This document shows, one piece after another, positions 36,260 to 49,859 of a stretch of DNA of 64,000 nucleotides. Both the position numbers and the translations under genes were made by a program. The stretch spans positions 2,852,001 through 2,916,000 of the forward strand of contig NC_088312.1 in assembly GCF_910592395.1 (NCBI RefSeq), written 5' to 3'. This DNA is from Lineus longissimus (Eukaryota; Nemertea; Pilidiophora; Heteronemertea; Lineidae). Under the pieces are notes generated by a model, which saw nothing but the letters and a program-made list of their open reading frames with translations, did not search any database and was not told the origin of the DNA. Numbering within the stretch: the stretch's first letter is position 1; every line of letters begins with the position of its first letter.

Positions 36260-36570
36260 AACCCTACCCGGGTGACCCGGTATAACGCAACCTCCTAACA
36301 ACATATCACGGACCAGCCCGGTATAATGCAAATTTCATCCAACCCTACCCGGGCCGCTACGTAGCGCCCCGGTACAACGCAATCTCCCGACAACCTATCA
36401 CGGAGCGGCCCGGTATAACGCCAACTCCATCCAACCCTTCCCGGGCCGCTACGTAGCGCCCCGGGACAATGCTATCTCCAAACAATCTGTCCCGGGCCGC
36501 TACGTAGCGCCCCGGGACAAACCTATCTCCAAACAATCTGTCCCGGGGCGCTACGTAGCGACCCGGGTCA
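36260..36570 (-). repeat. palindromic tandem array, 51-bp units (right arm)
   Basis: Mirror of the left-arm array. CGCTACGTAGCG again occurs four times between CCCGGG blocks. Confidence 0.8.
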
Positions 36571-36850
36571 CTATCTAGGCCTATTTTACTGCTGGGGTAA
36601 TTAGCGCTATCTATCAATGTGTACCGGGCCTAGAAATTCTTAGTGATTACGACCATTGTCATGGAGTTTTATCTTATTTTGTACCGGGAGTCGACCTTAT
36701 GGACTGTAAGAGCCGTGGTGATGAACTTTTGTTCCACTTTGACCGTGGGTCGCAGATCATTTGATAGGGGCAGTACCGGTATTGGTGTTGGTAGACATAT
36801 GCCCAATCCCAGAAATAATAAATCCCAATCCATTTAATAGACTGTTTATC

Positions 36851-39800
36851 CCAGAAAAAGCAACCCCTCTCATATTTACTAGAACGCGCGGCAGCGTTGC
36901 ACGAAGAATGAAAGGAAGCGCCAGTAACATGCACTCCATTTGCTCTTTGATCTCGGCGAAGGCTCAGGAGTCGTCATTGATATTTCTTTTCGGGGGCATC
37001 GAATTAGTGGCGTAGCGGTAGATTGGTGCAGACAAACCTCGTTCTCATGGTTTTCCGATTCTGTACTCATCTTTGACGACCCAGCCTGTTCGTTGGTTTC
37101 TCTACTTGTGTCTCAAACAACGGTGTGTGCTCTCGGCGCATGTTGATGTGGTCGGGCCCCTGGGGTTGGACCTGCAGAAAATGGGGTCCGAGCATTCCTC
37201 ATGTTCATAAGTAGAAATTGAGAGCGGTAACCTAAGAAAGAAGCTCTAATGCATTGGCTTTATAAAGACCAACCGACAATCATGTGTCAGTATTCATGCC
37301 ATATTTCCGACCAACGGCAATATGAAAACCAAGGCATCTGTTCCGTGAGGTCAGTTGTTCAGGATTTTGCGTAAAGATAACCAGCTTCATGATTGGAGTT
37401 ATGGAACGATTTCACATTCTGGATGTCAGCACCAGGATAGATATACCTCTTCTCACATGCTTAACCACTTGTATCTTGATTTATTGGGTGTAGAGGTATC
37501 TTTACCAATGATTAGTGTAACCTTTGCACAGGTAATTCCTCTGAAGATGTTTGTATCCAATTATCGACCATAAAAATTACTAACTCCAAGCCGATGGTTA
37601 CACTTGCAGCGACATCAAAGCTGCTATGACTCATGAAGAAAATCTTGCCCACAGGTGACATAATAGCAACGCATGCTGGTCCGGGCAACAGATAGGAATG
37701 TACCACTGCCATGTACAAAGATATTGTAATGAAGAACCTTTCGCAGGGACACCCCAAGGATGTCGTTGATTGGTAGCAGTGGTGAAGTTATACTTTGTAT
37801 TTGCCACATTGGAATGTTACACACCTGTTTTGGAACAATCATAATCACAATAACGCAGTCATCAAGATGATACCGGCATGCACGCCTTCTCTCCCACAGA
37901 CCGGAACTACGTTTATTGACGTCGTTCCGAAAATCTTCCGAGCCGCTGTACGCGTGGAGATGAGCTAATTACTGTAAATTCGAAGCAACTTGCTGTGCGT
38001 CAGAATTTGACAGACAACAATATTGATACATATACATATAGTATGACGTCATCCAAGATGACTCGTTCTTCAGCATCCGTATCTGATAGATAATGTTCCA
38101 GGCGAACGCTTCAAAAGTCCTCGTGCTGAGCGAAACGGAAGCAACGGGTTCGCATTTTATCATCCCTGAGATAATCTCGAAAGCAGCGGGCACCTGAGCA
38201 GACAGCCATTTTCTTTTCACATCATATTCGTTCCCATATTTTCTTTTCCATTACTAGTTTAGTGTCTGTTAATAGTACATAAAATCCTGGAAAGAGGTTG
38301 ACAGAGTGTCGCCTGCTTAGTTTCGGAAGAGACTAGAGAAGCAGGTCCAGGACAGATTGCCGCGAAAATTGGAGTGGCAAGCGTATTGGGACGCAGAAAT
38401 TGACGATTCATCTATGTACAAGGGTCAGACGAAGTTCAGAACAGAGGCTGATTTATCCCGTATTCATCTCCCCATCCGGAGTTTCGAAACTGCTACGAAA
38501 ACTACCTTTATCACGTATTGGAAAGATCCCGACTTTGGCAAATTCCTCAAAGGCATGTACATGTTCGCGGCAATCGTTCCTGGACCTGCTTCTCTAGCCT
38601 CTTCCCTTATCTTTGCACATCATAACGGCGGAGTAATTTACGATCACCGAATCGCGGCTAAGCTTGAAAGAGTCATTCTTAATCGTTCTGAGTCAGAATT
38701 AGAGGTAATTATTCTCCGACATGTGCAGAATTACTGTATGTCCATTGCACAAACGAGAAATATATTCAAATTTGCAAGCGTTTCTCATTAGTCGAGTGTC
38801 ATCCAGGGGCTATATATATAGTGAGAAAATCAAGATTCATGTATTTTCTGACATCGCAAATCCAGTTATTTTGATTTATTTTAGAAGATGGGAAACATTT
38901 ATTGCTGATTGCTTCGTGCTTCCTTTGGGCTAACATGTTTTAGCATGTTTAACTTAGACCTTATCGCTGCCCTGCCGTTTGATTTCGCCTCTATTTAGTC
39001 GCTTGTGTGCTGCTCAGGGCGACATGTAAATGAGCCATCTTTCTATGAATTCGGAAGGGCTTGGCGAGCAAGCATGTCTGCTTATCGAACAAGGCTTGAT
39101 TTAGAACAAACATTGATTTATAGCCAACGTAAATATCTTGTCAGGACGCAAAAATCATTCATCACTAAAGCAGGCACGGGTCCGTGAAGCAGGTAAACAC
39201 TAGCTCCCACTAAACGATGGATGGATCTGCGGCACCCCTGCAACAGAACGGCTTGAGGCCGGTACCAAAGGTCTCTCCTAACCGCGTCGTCACTAAAGAA
39301 GATCGAGTCTCCAACTTCCGTCAGTTACACAATTACAGATCACTGGATATCAAGAACTATTAACTTTTGTCAACTTATTGACGCTCGCTAACCATGCTAA
39401 AGCCGCCATCCGGGATCCCGCGCCCCTGCAAGGAAAACCCTCAAACGGCCCCCCTAACTTGCTTTGCACTCGCCGTTCTATAAATCTTATCATCGACGGG
39501 CCAAATCGGCTTTTTTTCTGTGGACGACGAAAGAGTACGTCAAGGCAAAATGGGTTGATTTGTCCAATCTTTCACTGAGAAAACATGCAACCAAAACTCC
39601 TGGCCTCAACTGCACATGCCAAACGGACGACTCTGTTACTTGGTTACTACATGCAGCTGGACTTCATCATGACATCACCCATAAATACTTCAGATCAAAC
39701 TTGTTGGTTTTTGCGTGCTTTGTAACCTGATAGCCTGCTTTATGTACGTTCATTTTTGCTCAAATATTATCTCTCACAGTGGGGTAAATATTTAGATGGG

Positions 39801-42577
39801 GTGATAAACTGCTAGACCTGCACTATCGCTGTGTGTACTGTTTGGGCCGCAGGCAGGCAGGTCTAGCTTTGGCGCGTATACTTTTGCGCCCAGCGCACCC
39901 GCCGGGGAGAAACTTCCGGAAGTAACGTCCAATCAGATGAACTCATGAAATTCTGCATTATAAACTGACATTATCCAACCAATCACACCGGGCCAATCAC
40001 AAAGCGTTGAATAGATTGAGGAGTGCCTTCAAAAAAACCCAGTGGTTATTTTCACAACGACGCACCATCCAAACTGTGTCCAATTCGGCTACCATATTTT
40101 GTGCCGACGCCATCATTTTTTCAGACGGCATGTTCAAACTAGCCGTTGATTTCAATTTTCTAATGTTATCATCAAGAACTGAACCCATCGTACTGCTCTT
40201 TCTTTGAACAAATCAATCAATAAAACTGAGTCAATTCATGTAATTATTATTTAGCACTCCATCGACTGTATGAATAACTTGTTCCATAACATATTTGGCA
40301 AAAAAAGATCAAAGCGATATTGTTTATACTCCATTAATCGCGCTGTCAACTACGGCTTAACACGCAACTTCCAGAATCAAGAGTCAACAATTAATAGGTT
40401 CCCATCAAAAGTTGACTAAATTATTCATACTGAGCAGTACATTTTCCAGTAAAATAAGTGTGGGATTCTTGGTCTAGTAGGGTTGAAAAAAACTGAAGAA
40501 CTCGACCAATGTTTGCTTGATTTTTTACCGTCTGCTTCAAACAGCTGAACGATTCGCTCGTCAGGAAGTGACATCATGACCAGCGTCAACAACAGACGCA
40601 TGATCGAGAATAAAAACATTATCTTTTCACATGTTCACGACTTGAAATGAATGTAAACAGAGCAATCATTTGCAGAACCATCAAAAAGACGTGATTTAGC
40701 TGCGTTTTCTTTCTGAATTCACAAATAACAAAAATGTGCCTTTCCCATGCAGTCGTCTTACATGGGTAATATGCAGGTACACGTCATTGTTGTGCCTACG
40801 AATTGTACTAGTCAAGGCAATTACACCCTGGAGAATCAGCACCACATTTCTCGAGGGGATTCTCAGGCTGGGCTTAGACCGAGGTATAGGATTTCCTGAA
40901 AATGTCATCTCTGCTATTCCCGAGGTGATCTTGCTAGCCCACAGAAAATGCGAAACTTTTGCATCAGCGCAAAATCACAATTGTGGATCGCAAATATTTT
41001 TATCGTGTTGGCGGGGTTAACACTTGTAAGCATAACTGGGTGTGAAAGAAGGCAAGCTGCATGCATCCGTGGTTCGGCATGCTTCACCAACTCCAACATC
41101 TCCATAAAAATGTTGTCTCTGTAAGGCGGTGCATTTAAGGAGTCCTTCGGCATGGGTCGTATGTACTTTAAGACTCCAACTCGATGCTAATGATATTCAC
41201 TATCAATGGTAGCGGTATTTTCTCGTGATTTATGACCCGAACTTACTACCCGGGTAAAAGTAGTCCCTGTTCGGTTTTAGCGTGTATCTGGCAGTGTTCG
41301 CCATGTCTGCTGCTTTCTTCTTGAAGATCAAGGACGAAGGATAAAATATTTAGTTTATTAGCCAAAGTTAACCTAAATCATTGCCAGCAATCCGTTATAA
41401 TGGCAAATTCGAATGTGAATAATCGATGTCGTGTCAATATATACATGTAAGAGTGGCGTTCCGTCATCCCACTTTTAAATGTAAGTTCCATCGGACACTG
41501 GCGGTGTAATAAAGGGAGAGGCAACATTTCCATCCAAATTCTCGCCATTTGTTAAACTTATATGTGCCATGGAGCGGCCCCATGCGCGGCGTAATTAGAA
41601 AGATGGCAGGATAATTAATCACTGTCATAGAAAATGTGGAAATAAGTCTGACCTCGCTTATTGAAGCAGACTTTCGGTGAAAATAACTCGGTAATTTATC
41701 ATCCAGGGCCATTAGGCCCGATAGTTGAATCGGGACGGGAAGCTACCCCATGAATAAATGAATGGTTCACCCGGACTATATGAACAGGCCGCACATTGAA
41801 ATGGGGTGGGGGTTTGCCAGTGCTACAATACCACGTTGTAAATTAGAATTAAAATTAATCTCTCGGGCCGGGACCTTTTGATAACTGTAACGATTTTATC
41901 AAAAATCTTTCTATATCTGAGAAATGCAACACCAGTTTTAGACTATACATTAACTCCAGCCAGACTCTAAAAAAGACGGTGTGGACTGGTCCACTGACTT
42001 TGCAATGGGGGTGTTTTGACTGCAAGTATCTTACACCTATCGTCCATTTGACGATCGGTGTAACGGTTTTGATTGTTCCCCTTTTATCAGTGTTTCCTAA
42101 CAATAGACAGCTTATAGGTAGCTGGCTGGCAGAAACTTTACAATATGAACAAATCAGTTCCTGGCTGTACAACAGAGCTGTGGAGATGGATATTTTGTGG
42201 CAATAGACCTAGTGTAAAGTGTACCCCCGGGATATAGAAAATATCGGCCCTTTAATTTCGTCGAGTTTAATCTTATTTCTGCATGCTGCGATATATGACT
42301 ATTGGACAGCAATCTTTGTAATTGGATGATAACTGAATTAGTTATTATATTGTTAACGTGGTGTATCGAATGATTTAGTATCATTCAGCGGAAATACTTT
42401 TGTCGGGGATGCGCGATTTCGTGCCTAAAGACTGTCTATTGAGAAGTAGTTGATTTAAACGTTTTGTTTGTTACGTTGTTAACTATCATTTTAATGGGGT
42501 TAGGGAAGATATTTGCTGTCCAAATTGTGCAATCATGGCAAATTGCTAATAATTGATAATGCGAATAGATTTATTAT
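36851..42577. other. non-coding DNA
   Basis: No supported gene. The longest frame (38357-38791, 144 codons) has no recognisable domain and no splice or codon evidence. A GC-richer patch at about 39850-40010 holds three CCAATCA motifs within 75 bp, and minus-strand frames at 39997-40188 and 40425-40619 follow it. This could be an old transposon or a silent promoter, but I cannot show either. Confidence 0.4.
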
Positions 42578-43116
42578 AGGCCGGGTCTATTTGGCAAGCC
42601 GCTCGCCGAACAGGCATCTTTTTTTGTCCTGTTTGGAGAGCCGCTTGCCAAACAGCACTAAAAAGCCACCCTGTTCGGCAAGCCGGGCTTGCCAAACAGG
42701 GCAAAAATACTACCCTCTTTGGCGAGCCGGAGAGGTTACAACATGTTGGCCAATCAGAGAGCAGTGACGTCATATTCGAATTTATATGCGCATATTTAAC
42801 AATGGCCGACTTCCTGCTCTCGATTCAATTTCTGTTACTAAACTCGGGTTTTGGTCAATAATCCATGAAGAAGCATGTACATGTACATGACTGTATGGAT
42901 TTACAAAAAAAGTTATAAACGTGATTTAACTGATAGGCATGTTAAATGCATTAGTGTGCATTTCTAAAGGCGTTTCACTGTAACTCCAGTGTTGCTGACC
43001 GTGTTGCCACGAATGATAATGAGCTCCTGGATGGTTGAATATGCATGAGTTCGGCTCTCCATCAAGGGCAGAAAAAGGCGCTGTTTGGTGAGCCGGGCTT
43101 GCCAAATAGTCACTTC
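42578..43116. repeat. cluster of GGCAAGCC/GGCTTGCC palindromes
   Basis: Copies start near 42585, 42626, 42669 and 42712, a spacing of 41-43 bp, with a further one at about 43079-43110. The consensus reads roughly CTGTTTGGCAAGC, CGG, then GCTTGCCAAACAG, an almost perfect 28-bp palindrome. The third copy is the best preserved. Confidence 0.65.
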
Positions 43117-46100
43117 CTTTATTATATTGTAATTGCATGCCGTTAGAAAATGTGTATTTAATACGGATGCCTATGCGTGAATAAACAGTTAGATTGGAGA
43201 AAGCTTTAGAAATGTTTCGGCTTTGACTACGTCCTTGTAATCAAATCGTGGTAACCCCACGTAGCCTGGAAGAAGGCAGAAGTAATCGAGATGCGGAAAA
43301 GGAACGAGAACTTTTCACTAGGCCCTATAACGTCGTCGTCGGAAGTCCTTTTATCGCCCATTGCTCTAATCGCGACAGCGAGACAGGCATACATTCATAT
43401 GGTCAATGTCTGCAAAGAAGTCCTCTAAACTAACAATCAAGTAACATTGCCATTGGCCATCTTTTCCCACTCTTCAAACAAGGTCTTCTCCATGGGTCCA
43501 TTTCAAATTTGTTATAGTGCGCAAACTCGTCAGTTCAATTCAGTCGAATCGAAGTTGTCATTAGACGACCGTAATTCGCTCAGGGTGAGCGTCGTAAATG
43601 ATTCTGTAGTTACTCTGAAAATCTCTCCTGTTTCTGAGGATAACGACAGCCTTTGACACGGACCTTCAACCACAAAGCTTGCAGAATAGAACGCCTCCAG
43701 CCATCGCATCTTTTTCGTGATTGATCTTCAGCGGAGTAATTGAAATTATCTGCAGGCTCAGTGATCAAACGGCTGCATGAAAAATGTGGTCTGCAAGAAA
43801 TGGCAAAGGAACCATTGTCAATGGGGCGTGGAATTTTATTGCTTTGCCGGATCATTGGTGATAGATCGCCTTACGTCTTTACCGTGATTGATTGGTGTAC
43901 ATCATAAAGGCCCCATGGACCGGATTTGGGGAGCAGATGTGAAGTGATTGACAACTTCTTTCAGACATGGCATGTCCTTTGAAGATTTCATTTAAAAATA
44001 CTAGTTTTCATTGCAATAAACAGCTTTTAAAAACGTAATATAACTTTAAAACTACCAAGACAATCGTTTGACACCTTGTACATGTACATGTACATGTAAT
44101 ACATGATACATGTAGTTAACAGCTCTTCGTGCATTGAATGTTTGCGCCATTAATGACCACCGACTGGCGGTACATAACAGCAAACATCAAAGGGAATTAA
44201 ACATGTTAATACGCAAAAAGAAAACGCAAAACCATGGCAACTGCATGAGGTCGACACAAAATTATAATCCTCTGTGACATATTTCCACCGCTCCAGGAAA
44301 TAAAAATATAGGAAGTTTTGATCATGGTTTCGGAGGATGATAGATCGACTTGCTTATAAATCGTTGTAGAGAAAATTGTAGATTTGGCTTCTCGATTCGC
44401 GGGCTGATAATTGATGCGCACTGGTCCCAAGGGAGAGCGGCCCTTTGCATTGTTATTGCCTTAATTCTATGAAAGGCGTACAGGCGTGAATCCGGCAAGC
44501 TTGATTGTGCTCTAATTGAAGACACTGAAGTTGATCCACTGGTAAAACAGCCGGAGTCATGAATGGAGGATGAAAATATAAGATCGGCGAAATATTATAG
44601 GTCAACAGAAAATGCGAAGGGCACATACAAGGATAAGCACCGATACCAGTCGTATGACGGACGGCCCAGCGTGGTACTGTAAAATCGGCAAGGAGCCGTC
44701 GCAATTGTTCGATGGCAGAAAAACTGTCGTGAAGCGTTTGGGGTTACCAAAATAAAGATTTAGCCATACATGAGAGGTTACTTTGTGCACGTAACGGTGT
44801 GTCTTTAAAACATCGCAAAACTATAATAAGGAGGTGACGCAAATGGACACGGATGAGAAGGGATGAGCTGCCCGCATTGCCAAGACTCTGTACGGGCTAT
44901 GTCGTCTGCTTGCCAGGAAGCGGCAACATGAAAGCATCCTGGTGATAAACGACCCTGGATTATAATCTCGCGGGAGGATATTAAGATTAATTACTGCCAA
45001 GTAATCACGGAGATTCACCAGAGGAAATTTGGGACTATTGGTAATGTCGTCTGCCCTTCATCAATAGAACTCCAAGAGACGCGGTCGTCTGCTTCATTTG
45101 ATTATCGGGCAGTGAAATCAAGTTAGCCTAGACATAGTGATAAATGAATGACCAGGTTGAAAAGGCCTGATGGTGCTAATTGTTTCGCTGGCAGAATTTG
45201 GTCCCTACTTCATATCTGTCCTATCATCGTGCATCCCTTCAACGAACTGGATCTGCTCGTGAAATGACGATTTAGTTGTTGCACCAGAACACTGGCATTC
45301 AGCAGTGAGTTCGAGAGTCAGAATCGAGAAGGTTGCTACCCTACTTACATCCTCGTAACCAGAGCAGTTTTCAATAAACTCCCCCTCTCGATTTTTGTAT
45401 ATGACGTATACATGGTATAGAGGTGAAAACACCTGACTCTCAGGATGTGATTAGAACGAGAGACTCCGAAAGACTTTCCATACCTTATATAAAGAATCTT
45501 TCGAAAACCTTTCATTGAAAGATTCTGATATGTCTAGCTATACGACCAGTGTCTTTTAAGATTGCTACATATACGGCAAACCAGATGAATCAGAACTCTT
45601 GTAATTAGTCACCTTTGTTTAATCAATGTTTGTGCTCCAGGTCCAAACTGTCCACCTCGATCTACACTGTAAAGGCAACCTGGCTCAGAGACCAACCAAC
45701 TTTGATCCACCTATTAAACACATTTGGCCCCCAAGTGACAGTAATTACTTTTTCATCCCTGAGTCTTCACTGGCCAAATATTGTCTTGCGGGAGGAGACT
45801 TTGTTCTCTAAATGATCATGATTACGCTTGGTCGGTCATGTTGAGGGCTGGATGACGGTAATTGTATCCCTTGACCTATTACATCATAAAAGACTCCGAC
45901 ATGGGAGGCTCGGAAATCTGGGTTCGCCGTATCTCTGATCATGGCCATCAGTCAGTCCACTGACGTGTCATCCATGCAGCATGGTCACTAGCAAACAAAC
46001 TTTCCAACCAAAAGTCAGTTCCGTTTTTCCCTTTATTCCTTACGCGAGGACACACCATGGGAGGGCTTGGGACACTTTCCAATCTCACCTTGCAACAACC

Positions 46101-47096
46101 CACACCTCGAATCTCCTTCAATAAGATTAAAAAGTGTTGAAATACATATGCTTATCTTTTGAGAAATCATCAGAACGGATCCCCTTCACAAATCTTTTGT
46201 TCGACAGATATTTCCCTGTGGGTTTTAACTGATACACCTTTTGCAGCGACCTCAATGCAGCATTGATGCCCGAGGACCTTTTAGACAAGGATGCATCCTA
46301 ATGACTTCATACACGTTCAGCGATACCGTCCAATCTTCCTTTGCAAAGTTGTAGTTTATCAAATTTAATGGTGATGAGATTTTCTCCATCGTGCATATCT
46401 TGGCTGATAAAGACCCTCAGAAGGGAGAATTGGAGTAATTAACTCAATACACCGTGAGGGTTGCAAGGCAGGACATTGATTTAATGAGAGATAAACCCCT
46501 CAGGGGATGAATCCCTCTTCATCGAATGTCTCGAAATAACCTGGCAAAAATGTGGCTATCAGATCGAAAGACTTCGAAGATATTCATCTGATGTTTTGTG
46601 CGAAAGACAGACATGAACTTGAATTGTAGGATCGATGGTATTTTCTTCACAGCAACGCCAAAGTCAAGTCAGATTCAATTGCGAGGTCTATCATTTTCCT
46701 GGCATTGTTTTTGCTCAGGGATCAGCGCGAAGACACCAAATGGAAGTGTCTCACTCCATCATGCACTAATGCAACAACGACAACACTGCTATTGATCAGC
46801 AATCAGCATTATCAAACACCGGACGGTTGCCGTCAGTTAGGCCTACTTCAAACACGTTGATTTTGGCTGCTGCTATCCTTTTCAAAATCTCTGGACATGG
46901 TTGGTTGAGACAGTTTTATTTCGTGTTTTCACCCTGATGGCACACTTTTGTGTAGCGTACATGTACGTATTTGTGCAGAACACTGTCACTAATCCGTCAG
47001 TGGTCCTTGGGTGGTTGTGACATCAATCACACCGGCGTGAGAGGTGATACACATGCTGTCCTTGTTCAAAAAACAAAGTCAGCAAACCGAGATGCG
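43117..47096. other. non-coding DNA
   Basis: No exon is recognised. An (ACATGT)n microsatellite lies at about 44080-44110. TAAT-core homeodomain-like sites are frequent, but no enhancer can be claimed from that. Confidence 0.4.
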
Positions 47097-47240
47097 AGAT
47101 ACATTGTACAACATGGACAGAGCGACTCATCCGCCAGGACACGATCCTCATTCCTCCTCGCCAGCATAGATACATTGTACAACATGGACAGACCGACTTA
47201 TCCGCCAGGACACGATCCCCATTTCTCCTCGCCAGCATAG
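47097..47240 (+). repeat. 71-bp tandem duplication
   Basis: Two copies, starting AGATACATTGTACAACATGG at 47097 and 47168, share nearly all bases through CCTCGCCAGCAT. The open frame across them is a by-product. Confidence 0.75.
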
Positions 47241-47918
47241 CTTTTCCTTTGGACCAATAAAAGTCCGAGACCCATCATAATGTCTGGTAATGTACATGGA
47301 TACGTAAAAAAACGAACGAATTTGGCATCTCTCCGACCTCGTCTCATTAGGTAAGCTAGTCCATGGTATAATTATTTTATCACACAACATTTGTTTGATG
47401 AACGAGCGGACTGCTTAATGTTTTCTGTTATGGCCCTTAATGTTCTGCAATGTTGGTAGAATTAAACGTATTGGCGCGTTATATGGGAGTCGGGTCGGGG
47501 TTATTTATCGGTTGTGGATATTGCTCTCCTGGGCGAGTCCTCGGCAAGCCAATGGCACCTGCTATGGTGCAAGCATCCAACTATGGCTTCAGTGGCAGTT
47601 GGTTACGACCCATCGGGGACATTAACGGCCTCGGAAGATTTATCGTCCACAGGGCGTCATTATTTTATTATTTATATTGCACTTCTAGAAATCAGACAGT
47701 CATGGATCCGATTGTTTTGGGCTGCTGCTGCTCGGGGACTACCATAAAGTGATGATTTAGCGGTAGTCGAACCCCCCGGACCTCCTCCTCTCGGTGGCTA
47801 GTTTGACTTCATCTGTGGAAACCAGTAACCAGTATCAAAATTCTTCGTAGTCATTGCCGGTATAAGCCCCCATGATAGCTTCTTCCTTTCGTCTCCCTTT
47901 GTAGTTCCTTTGCGTTCC

Positions 47919-48525
47919 ACCTGGAACCAAGAATTTGTTTATCAACAAGGGAATGGCCTAAACTATACCTTATGACAGTAGCTGTCACAATGCTAAAAGA
48001 ATTGTAGACTGTCTTCTGAAGAACACATGCAGTTGCGCGTGCGAAACGACTACGATGTGGAGCGAAGCGACTGGGGGCGAAATCGTCAGGGAGCGAAATG
48101 ATAGATGACACTACGCCATGGAGATGCCGAACTGTGCAACGGCGCTTCGTTAGGCAGTTTGAATGTGTCGTCAAACAAATTCGTTTTAAAAGTTTTATTT
48201 CGTGCCAACTATGGATTTATCTGTTGATTTGATTTTAGGATATCATACGTAAAGGTGTATTAGGTAAGAATTTTAAGGGTTTGGTTCATAAATGACCACA
48301 AAAAGTGGATGTTATGCGAACTTTTCGACGATGTCCAAAGCGCCACTATCGGGATACAGTGTTGTATGCAGTTGTGCACAGTGTTGCATACAGTTGTGCA
48401 CAGTGTTGTGTATCATGAGGTATTGTGGTAGCTTTATGCATGTATGTGTGGAGAGAAGATGTTTCAGTGACACTGACAGCCTGGAACCAAGAATTTGATT
48501 ATCAACAAGGGTATGGCCTAAACTG
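47919..48525. repeat. 46-bp direct repeat, two copies
   Basis: CCTGGAACCAAGAATTTG-to-GGCCTAAACT at about 47919-47965 recurs at 48480-48525 with two or three changes. Just before the second copy, at 48357-48410, is a 22-bp tandem repeat of ACAGTGTTG..CAGTTGTGC. Neither lies in a gene. Confidence 0.65.
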
Positions 48526-49854
48526 GGGGATTGAAATGCTGTAATTATAATTGAAATGACCTCCATGGCTCCAATGCATATCTCCTTCAAAGAAAACACT
48601 GCATCGTCATGCACAAATGAGAAAGGTTAAATTTTGGGGATCAAACTACAACAAAGTTATATTCTGACACCTCCGTAATGAATAAGACCAAGATTTGTAT
48701 AATATAATTACCCATGTAGCTATGATTACATTCAGCTGCTCTAAACAATAGCTTGATTATAATATTTAAGGGCTCTTTGATCTTCTAAGTTATAGTCCTG
48801 TTGGGTTGACACTTTCTGTCCCTACAGATTTGTATGCTTCGTTACCTTCATCTTATAATAAAACAAAAGGATTAGTTTCCTGATGCAGGGCTGAGTTGTG
48901 ATCAACAGCAGGACAGCTTTAACCTAGGCCTCGGGGATGACTGGGCCTTTTAGCCTGTAGATCATTTTGAGTTTGATCATTTTGGATTATACAAGCCCTT
49001 TTCCCTTGTCCCGCAATGACAAGGATTTCACCTCAGTTTTTGCTTTGAATGTTGTAGACAGGATTAGTGTGGTTCATACCTCTAACTGTGCTGAGATGTG
49101 TAAGTACTGTATTCATCTTGCATTTCACCTATAGACTTAGTGCTCGGCTCTGGCAGTATTGCCTATACCATAGCTGAGATGATACTGTCCTAGCCCTGCA
49201 ATGGATCATGATGTCCATGTGTTATGGATAAGCGCATGTGCCTTTCAATGAGTTGACATCATGCCTTAAGAAAAGGCATTGCTGAAGGCAATAGGGATAA
49301 TGCAAATTGGCCAAAGAACTACCTAGACTATACTTTGAAGGATCCTTTGTTTTTGTCAAATATTGTATAAAGCTCTCTGCATTACATTCTAATTTAGCTT
49401 TTCAACTGTCGTCAATACTGATATCGGCATGATTCTTCATTATGTTATTGTGGTCGTTGATTTTGACGCAGTGGTCGTCACATGGGCAGTCTTTCCTGTA
49501 TGATTCTGTCATCACAAAGAAAAATCGGTTTTCACCTTTAAGCAAACCTGTCGCAAAACATCTTTCATTAGACATGTGTCGATACAATATGACAACCCTT
49601 GTTGATGACAAGTCTGCATAATTGTTGGTGCATACCATGAAAAACATGCCATGACCATGATGACCCCCTACAGCTCTGTGGCACATTCTGTGGGATGATA
49701 ATGGTTATTGTCAGGAGCAGTTTTACTCTCAACCAAAGATTGTGGATTTGGACCCTAGTAATGATCATAGCTTTGTTACCCCATGTCGAACTCACTCAAG
49801 GTGAACTATCTGAACATACCATCATTGATGATGTTTGTCATTCTCTCTTTTCAG
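48526..49854. other. region upstream of the first recognised ANKRD6 exon
   Basis: No coding exon is recognised. The pyrimidine-rich end (49838-49854) is the acceptor of the first coding exon, so an unseen 5' exon lies somewhere in or beyond this stretch. Confidence 0.5.
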
Positions 49855-49859
49855 TTTTG

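Larger units (their letters stand above)
32815..36846 (-). repeat. right inverted arm of foldback element
   Basis: Inverted copy of 27675-30705, lengthened by the 920-bp MITE at 34340-35259. It retains sequence, including the 5' part of the RT remnant, that the left arm has lost. Confidence 0.85.
27671..36850. mobile_element. 9.2-kb foldback element with 4-bp target repeat
   Basis: Two near-identical inverted arms (27675 to about 30705, and about 32815 to 36846) start and stop with AACAGTC/GACTGTT. They are flanked by TATC at 27671-27674 and 36847-36850, as expected for a target-site duplication. The sequences outside differ. Arms contain palindromic arrays, direct repeats, TAGGCCTA-rich tandem units and reverse-transcriptase remnants. 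No transposase ORF is visible in the arms or the 2.1-kb centre, so it is probably non-autonomous. The arms differ by a 50-bp duplication (left), about 130 missing bases (left) and a 920-bp insertion (right). This argues against a fold-back assembly artefact. Confidence 0.7.

Noticed and set aside
27675-36846. Inverted repeat as an assembly artefact
   Set aside because: Arms differ by substitutions, a 50-bp duplication, a deletion of about 130 bp and a 920-bp insertion, and matching TATC flanks mark the ends.
28619-36934. Many 60-128-codon frames in the foldback arms as genes
   Set aside because: Each occurs twice in mirror image and is explained by the tandem and inverted repeats or by the broken RT remnant.
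38357-38791. 144-codon open frame
   Set aside because: No recognisable domain, signal or splice context, and isolated in repeat-rich DNA. It is within what chance allows in 64 kb.
39997-40619. Two minus-strand frames that might be transposon or host exons
   Set aside because: Composition looks mildly protein-like, but I could not join them or find termini, ligands or a family.
3307-42771. Full CRE sites TGACGTCA (near 3307, 38043, 42764) as regulatory elements
   Set aside because: About one is expected by chance in this length; three scattered copies without promoter context is not enough.
45494-45530. AGAATCTTTC..GAAAGATTCT hairpin as a fourth CAGAGTC-family insertion
   Set aside because: The stem is present but the terminal bases differ and no flanking direct repeat was found.
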